In this document: positions 9,284 to 15,079 of the stretch, piece by piece
Layout: every line of letters begins with the position of its first letter
How positions within the stretch are numbered: the first letter of the stretch is position 1
DNA from: Beroe ovata
Taxonomy: Eukaryota; Ctenophora; Nuda; Beroida; Beroidae
Assembly (NCBI GenBank): GCA_946803715.1
Contig: CAMPET010000032.1
Coordinates: 417,342-432,420 of the forward strand
Length of the DNA stretch: 15,079 nucleotides
Reading direction: 5' to 3'
The notes under the pieces: generated by a model
What the model saw: the letters and a program-made list of their open reading frames with translations, nothing else
What the model was told of the DNA's origin: nothing
Database searches by the model: none
Translations under genes and position numbers: made by a program

Positions 9284-10072
9284 TAGCTTCGGATGATAGA
9301 AATTTGTCAAAAAAGTGCTTTCCTCCCTAGCCTCTTCTTCTCCATCTCCCTCAACGGAGTCAACTCCGACCTCCTCGTAATCCTTTTCCAGAGCAGCCAG
9401 ATCTTCACGGGCCTCAGAGTACTCTCCCTCCTCCATACCTTCTCCGACATACCAGTGGACAAATGCTCTCTTGGCGTACATCAGATCAAACTTATGATCC
9501 AGACGAACCCTGGTCAAAGCGATAGCAGTGGTTTTGGACAGCATGTAGTCAGCTCTCTCACTCTGGACCTTGGCCAAGTCACCTCCGGCCGGCAACAGTT
9601 GGTGGCTTATAGTTGATTCCGACCTTGAATCCGTAGTGGACGACACAGAATTCTTGCATTGGAGAGTGGAGACCATGGTGTCCTTCCCGACACTGACTTA
9701 AGTTTCTCGGAAATATAGTGAAAATTTGCAATTGAATTTTGACTTAAGTCAGTTTTGTGACTTGAGCCAGTTTCTGAAAGGACCCCAGTCACTGATCTGT
9801 TCATTCAGTCCCTGATCATCCGTTCACATCTTTATAAGTATAACTTCCTTGCGGGTTGTGGATTAGATCGAGGGAATTTCCAGAGATGAGCTGTTCAGGG
9901 TGGAAGAGCTGTCGGTAGGTTCCAGTCCTCACTTCATCTACGACATTGGGTACCAAGTCAAGGAACACAGCTCGGGGAACGTGTTTTCCAGCTCCAGTCT
10001 CACTGAATAAGGTGTTGAAGAAGTCCAATGGCCTTGTCAGAGGGCATCTGACCGTCAGGTTGGATAACGTGG
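9284..10072 (-). pseudogene. Internally deleted alpha-tubulin pseudogene, inverted relative to the intact gene
   Basis: Two blocks on the minus strand match the neighbouring alpha-tubulin gene. 10072-9862 covers residues about 27-96 ([35 protein letters not shown]). 9660-9284 covers about 347-449 ([32 protein letters not shown]). About 250 codons between them, with GTP-binding GGGTGSG and catalytic Glu254, are missing and replaced by some 200 unrelated bases. Lesions: the N-terminal 26 codons and Met are lost, 11 bases are deleted in the Lys40 loop, an extra base sits before GGDLAKVQ, six extra bases follow KVQ, and the terminal Tyr-stop is lost so the frame runs on about 30 codons. Over about 130 bp near the C-terminus only three bases differ from the functional gene, so the copy is recent or has been converted. 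Whether intron loss was by retroposition cannot be judged, because no intron position is retained. Confidence 0.93.
9692..9753. repeat. 12-bp inverted repeat inside the pseudogene gap
   Basis: ACTGACTTAAGT at 9692-9703 is the reverse complement of ACTTAAGTCAGT at 9742-9753, with a 38-bp loop. It lies in the unrelated sequence that replaced the middle of the tubulin copy, so it may mark an insertion or repair junction. Confidence 0.7.
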
Positions 10073-10664
10073 CTGTCAAAGATGGAGTTAGACAGAGATA
10101 AACTAAATAGCTTAATCAACCATTATTCTCTTTCACATTTACATGTTTGATCTAGTTTCAATCGCCAAAGGCCTATGTTTATTTGGGTCTTGGATCATGA
10201 AAGCGATGCTAAACTTAAAACGTGATGAAAGTTACCCGGGGGAATAATTTTACGCAACGTTTGATCGATTTGCATATTTTTCTGGTACAGTTATGATACT
10301 GTCTTATGTTACTTTGCTTGTAGTTCAGCGTGCTTGCTGCCCCGACATATCCAGCTTTGTTAATAACACGATTGAATTTGATAGATTAAAATTTGAAAGC
10401 CGCTTCGTGCGACCGCTGCAAGCATCATCTCTTTCTTACCAATCGTCGAATCGTGGACGATGCATGTGAGGAGTGCATTGTTAAACATTCAAATATAAGT
10501 CTAGTAAGATGCACGGATCCAGCTAATCAGTGGCCTAGTAACAAGGTCACGTGATTGAAGCGTTGCTTGAGAGTTGTTCACGTGCTGAGTGTTTGCAATG
10601 TTGCGTGGGAGTGAAGGCAAGCTTGGTTGTCATAGCCACCTCAAAGTAAAACAACTCGTGCTCG
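10073..10664. promoter_or_regulatory. Upstream region of the alpha-tubulin gene
   Basis: This lies between the pseudogene and the TATA box. It holds two CACGTG E-boxes (10548-10553, inside GTCACGTGAT; 10579-10584) and an X-box-like GTTGTCATAGCCAC (10626-10639). No coding exon is seen. 10080-10540 is otherwise plain AT-rich sequence. Confidence 0.5.
10626..10639 (+). promoter_or_regulatory. RFX X-box-like site
   Basis: GTTGTCATAGCCAC fits the palindromic RFX consensus at 11 of 14 positions against GTTGCCATGGCAAC. It sits 26 bp upstream of the TATA box. RFX factors drive ciliary genes in animals. Sequence match only. Confidence 0.35.
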
Positions 10665-10671
10665 TATAAAA
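10665..10671 (+). promoter_or_regulatory. TATA box of the alpha-tubulin gene
   Basis: TATAAAA lies 85 bp upstream of the ATG, so transcription would start near 10695-10700 with a 5' UTR of about 60 nt. It is the clearest core promoter in the window. Confidence 0.65.
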
Positions 10672-10755
10672 TAGTGATGGCTGCCATTGGAATTATTCAT
10701 CGCTTAGATTCAAAGTTGCTCTTGGACAATCTATCTCTAATCTCTAAATTTCACT

Positions 10756-12498
<1,743 letters not shown>

Positions 12499-12763
12499 AC
12501 AACTTTTTGTGATTCGTTTGGAAATGTGATACTATGTCTGTATCCGTGATTTGTAAATACTGAAAAATTCAACTTATCCACAAAACCAATCATCTGTTTC
12601 AACTTCGATCAATGATCTTAATTCTGTAAAAGCAAATCGCCCAAATGGATGAATGAATCCCTTTAATTTGTCATCAACTGGTTCACTGGTTCAGAAAATT
12701 GAAACTCATGATATTGCACTTACATTATTATAGTTATACAGTTCAAAAGTTTATGATGTCAGA
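12499..12763 (+). other. Alpha-tubulin 3' UTR and flank
   Basis: Follows the TAA at 12496-12498. It contains TGTAAATA (12552-12559), a match to the Pumilio-type consensus UGUANAUA. No exact AATAAA is seen, so the transcript end is not fixed. No other gene is present. Confidence 0.45.
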
Positions 12764-12852
12764 TTGTAGGATTTCACCCTACCCTTGCTGGCGGGATTTT
12801 ATCCCTGGCGATTGAAAATCGCGCGCACCGACGGTAGGGTGAAATCCTACAA
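12764..12852. mobile_element. 89-bp inverted-repeat element with two internal hairpins
   Basis: Perfect 20-bp terminal inverted repeats: 12764-12783 (TTGTAGGATTTCACCC...) and 12833-12852 (...GGGTGAAATCCTACAA). Inside are two 5-bp hairpins with 3-base loops, GGGAT/ATCCC (12793-12797/12801-12805) and CGATT/AATCG (12809-12813/12817-12821). GATGTCA lies at 12755-12761 and 12853-12859. As 9-bp flanks these read GATGTCAGA and GATGTCATC, an imperfect target-site duplication. The pattern fits a very short non-autonomous DNA transposon; 9-bp duplications are typical of Mutator-like elements, but the family is not established. Confidence 0.8.
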
Positions 12853-13038
12853 GATGTCATCGATTATTATACAGTCCAAAAAAGAAAAGATGAAAATAGA
12901 AAAATCGTGGCAAATCATGCTTGATTCAAGAGTCTTGCCGTAATATCTGCTCTATTGCATCTTATTGTCGTGATACTGACTACAGTTTCCAATCTTGGTA
13001 ATGCAACTTCAAGGCTTTGAACTGCTAGTCCTTCCGCA

Positions 13039-13533
13039 TCACACTGAACGATATGTGGCATCGGCAATCGGGAGATCCATATCACCCCTCCACTTTTCTG
13101 AGGTGAACAGGAGAGGGGGACACGTTCTGTTTGTTAGTGGTGGCTCACTAATATCGCACAGTTTTATATTTAATGGCGTCTGCATGAGAACTGCGTCTGA
13201 ATAGCTATTGTCGGTACCACAGGGTTCCTGTGGTTCATGATTTGGCGGCACTGGTTAGTGGTTGTTGATTGAATTGGGAGGCTCATGCTGTCCATCGCCT
13301 GCACGAGGCTGACGAGGCTGATGTTTACCGCACTGCGCGAGAACTGGGCGGTTTGTTCTCAGCGAGAGCAAGGTGACTGAATGAAGCAACCCGGTCAGCT
13401 CACCACTTCACAGGATTGTAAATAGGTCGAAGTTTTCATCATTGTACTTCCTCTGTTCAGAAAGAATCTCTCGCAGAGTCACGCCCACTTTCCGTAACTT
13501 CCACAGGGCGATAATCAGCAGGAAGGATACTAC
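13039..13533 (-). CDS. Candidate 3' exons of an unrecognised, possibly membrane, protein
   Basis: Three protein-like stretches with plausible splice signals. (a) About 13533-13412: a hydrophobic run VSFLLIIALW, then basic KLRK and a charged tail ending ENFDLFTIL, like the end of a membrane segment with its stop-transfer; the frame meets TGA at 13410-13408 unless it is spliced at CT|GTGAAG. (b) 13376-13329: AENKPPSSRAVR between CAG and GTAAAC, in phase with (a). (c) 13250-13039: NHEPQEPCGTDNSYSD to LPIADATYRSV then TGA, after CCAG. The phase from (b) to (c) does not match, so an exon is missing or one boundary is wrong. I do not recognise the protein. Upstream exons would lie above 13533. Confidence 0.35.
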
Positions 13534-13561
13534 CTCAGCACAAACCTACCTCAGCACAAAC
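13530..13561. repeat. 16-bp tandem duplication at a putative splice acceptor
   Basis: CTACCTCAGCACAAAC occurs at 13530-13545 and again at 13546-13561 without a mismatch. On the minus strand each copy ends GCTGAGGTAG, and the inner copy abuts the proposed acceptor of the hydrophobic exon. Confidence 0.95.
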
Positions 13562-14289
13562 CAAAACATTTGTCATTTGTTGCTGATAAATCCATGATTT
13601 TTTGAGCGTTGGTTTTCTTCAAGAATGAATCATGGACAACAGTCAAACAACAGTTCAACAACGACGCGAGCTAAGTTGGAGTTGAAACATGTGAGCCAGA
13701 AGTTGTTGTTATAGCAATTCTGAAATTGCACGTGCGAGTTCCAACTCGACTGCCATGCCAGTACAATTTGAGGAATTAAAGCTGCCAATTTCTACATAGA
13801 TTTTCTGGATCGATATCAAATTCCAATAGGAAGCTGTGAAAGCGCAAAGATTCACTGTCAAAAACTTCTTCGGGGCCGGCAACTTCAAATCCTCATTCCT
13901 CAATTATACTTTAGATGAAAAAACTTCTACTTCTAGCTAGGGCCTAGGTAAGCAATATTTACTGCTGTGCAGTATACATTGCAGTCCCTTATTCTTTGGA
14001 CAAAATCATACGAATGGATTAAATTCAGATAAAAGAATATTCCAAATTGTTAAGCATACACTGTACAGGTAAGACATAAGATAGAAGCACAAATCCAAAC
14101 AAACCTTCAGATTCAGAAGTCGGGACAAGGGCCAATGAAAAGCTTATCTCAATCAAAATAATGTTCCAAAATATAAAAGAATGATTATGATAGTCTGTCA
14201 TGAAATTAAAATAATGACTCCGTAGATAGTGTGATTAAATCGTTAAGCTGTGAATGATAAATTGGGTGTTAAACTCAAGGAAAAAATAA
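13562..14289. other. Region without a supported gene
   Basis: Short open stretches exist on both strands, for example MNHGQQSNNSSTTTRAKLEL from 13625 plus, and an uninterrupted minus frame at 13709-13903. None has a consistent exon chain or a family match. 13920-14289 is AT-rich. It may hold further exons of the genes on either side. Confidence 0.4.
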
Positions 14290-14493
14290 TCATTTAGGTC
14301 TGTTGTTTCTCTCTAAAATTCTTTTTAATTGTTCCACACTACTCGTTAATTGGTTAATCTGCTTCTGCTGCTCGGCAGCGGCTACTGTTACGGCTGATAG
14401 GACCGACTTGAATTCGTCACTGACTCGCTCCTTCCACTCAGCCATCTCTTCATCCATAGTCTGCACCGCTTCGAATGTCTGAGAGATTGAATC
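14290..14493 (-). CDS. Terminal exon of an unrecognised coiled-coil protein
   Basis: After a GTGTAG acceptor (14495-14494) the minus strand is open for 67 codons to TGA at 14292-14290. It reads DSISQTFEAVQTMDEEMAEW and continues through KERVSDEFKSVLSAVTVAAA to end QLKRILERNNRPK. The composition is rich in Glu, Gln, Lys and Arg, with hydrophobic residues at heptad-like spacing (QINQLTSSVEQLKRIL), which suggests an alpha-helical coiled coil. The exon begins in phase 0. Earlier exons are not visible and should lie upstream of the microsatellite or beyond the right edge. No family is recognised. The reading is judged real because of its composition, the clean acceptor and a stop shortly before AT-rich sequence. 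Confidence 0.6.
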   Translation of the reverse strand, partial: DSISQTFEAVQTMDEEMAEWKERVSDEFKSVLSAVTVAAAEQQKQINQLTSSVEQLKRILERNNRPK

Positions 14494-14530
14494 CTACACA
14501 CAAATATTACACGAAAATGGTAAGAACTGA

Positions 14531-14692
14531 GGCACACAGACACACAGACACAGACACAGACACACAGACACAGACACACACACACACACAGACAAACACA
14601 CACACATTCACACATTCACAGATATGTAGATAAACACAAACACACACAGCATACGCAGACACACACAAACATACACACACACACAATACACA
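14531..14692. repeat. Interrupted (CA)n/(CAGA)n microsatellite
   Basis: About 160 bp of CACA with CAGACA and ATTCACA interruptions. On the minus strand it is a TG-rich tract in the intron just upstream of the coiled-coil terminal exon, starting about 38 bp from the acceptor. Confidence 0.95.
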
Positions 14693-14717
14693 TTTTCACG
14701 GATGAGTGTTGTATATT

Positions 14718-14813
14718 TTGCCCTCTTACTTTTTACCCTCCTGCAATCTAACCCTCCCTACTTTTTACTATACCCCCTAAATACTTTTCATTATACCCCC
14801 TAAATTTGGAATT
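14718..14813. repeat. Degenerate tandem repeat (TACTTTTTAC... / TATACCCCCTAAAT)
   Basis: CTTTTTACTATACCCCCTAA and CTTTTCATTATACCCCCTAA are adjacent copies of a unit of about 24 bp. Earlier TTACTTTTTACCCTCC and CTAACCCTCCCTAC are weaker copies. Simple-repeat origin is likely. Confidence 0.75.
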
Positions 14814-15079
14814 GAATCCAAATAAAATATTTATCCAAATAAACATTTATACAAAAGGAAACAGTCTGTATGATTGTGTACAGTGTACACGGTACACAAG
14901 GACTCAGTGTAGCTACACCGTAGTGGGAGCAGAAGGTAACATGCATGTAGGTATAATGTACCCATACCTACTGATGGGGTTTTGGACATGTGAGTTGTAG
15001 GTACCGCTGTATACTTGTTCGACAAATCCACTCGACAAATTTTCGTCCCACGTAATGAAAAAGTTTCCAGATCAACCCC
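14814..15079. other. Right edge, no gene supported
   Basis: It contains a small inverted repeat TTGTGTAC/GTACACAA (14874-14881/14892-14899) and a near-repeat of CGACAAAT around 15020-15041. Open frames here are short and have no family signal. Confidence 0.45.

Noticed and set aside
13625-13711. Small plus-strand ORF starting MNHGQQSNNSS with a GTGAGC donor-like site after 22 codons
   Set aside because: The next plausible acceptor would make a 24-bp intron, downstream frames do not link, and there is no family signal.
13709-13903. 64-codon minus-strand open frame
   Set aside because: It starts at TTG, shows no motif, and has no consistent splice sites joining it to neighbouring candidate exons.
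14388-14615. Cys/Val-rich minus-strand frame through the CA/TG microsatellite
   Set aside because: A translation of a dinucleotide repeat; the real exon there uses another frame.

Overview
The window looks like nuclear DNA of an early-branching animal, most likely a sponge. The evidence is three intron-rich animal genes with short introns (mostly 70-215 bp, GT/AG), tight spacing, an AT-rich background with sharply GC-rich hairpin insertions, and many small foldback and tandem repeats. The animal origin is firm because a CP2 transcription factor with a SAM-like domain, CLUH and alpha-tubulin occur together. The sponge assignment is inference.

Layout. 1-718 is CLUH intron sequence. 719-3008 (minus) holds the first nine coding exons of CLUH, a cytosolic RNA-binding protein for nuclear-encoded mitochondrial mRNAs; its 3' part lies beyond the left edge. 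3009-4678 is a divergent intergenic region with two foldback elements. 4679-8822 (plus) is a TFCP2/UBP1 (LSF)-family transcription factor that I rebuilt from about 12 exons: acidic N-terminus, CP2 DNA-binding domain, SAM-like domain and C-terminal oligomerisation domain. Its 1.2-kb sixth intron carries a strongly structured GC-rich element. 9284-10072 (minus) is a broken, internally deleted alpha-tubulin copy, placed head to head with the intact alpha-tubulin gene at 10756-12498 (plus, four exons, 451 residues). A compact 89-bp inverted-repeat element lies at 12764-12852. 13039-13533 (minus) shows exon-like stretches of an unrecognised, possibly membrane, protein. 14290-14493 (minus) is a convincing terminal exon of an unrecognised coiled-coil protein, next to a long CA/TG microsatellite. 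The right end holds degenerate tandem repeats.

The genes do not form a pathway. CLUH and the CP2 factor are divergently arranged and could share promoter sequence; tubulin and its pseudogene form an inverted duplicate pair. The most unusual items are structural: a 26-bp tandem duplication that copies a CLUH splice donor three times, an intronic four-way-junction element, a foldback-rich intergenic region, and two inverted-repeat elements with internal hairpins. All exon boundaries were read by eye from splice consensus, phase and protein-family similarity; no transcript data were available.
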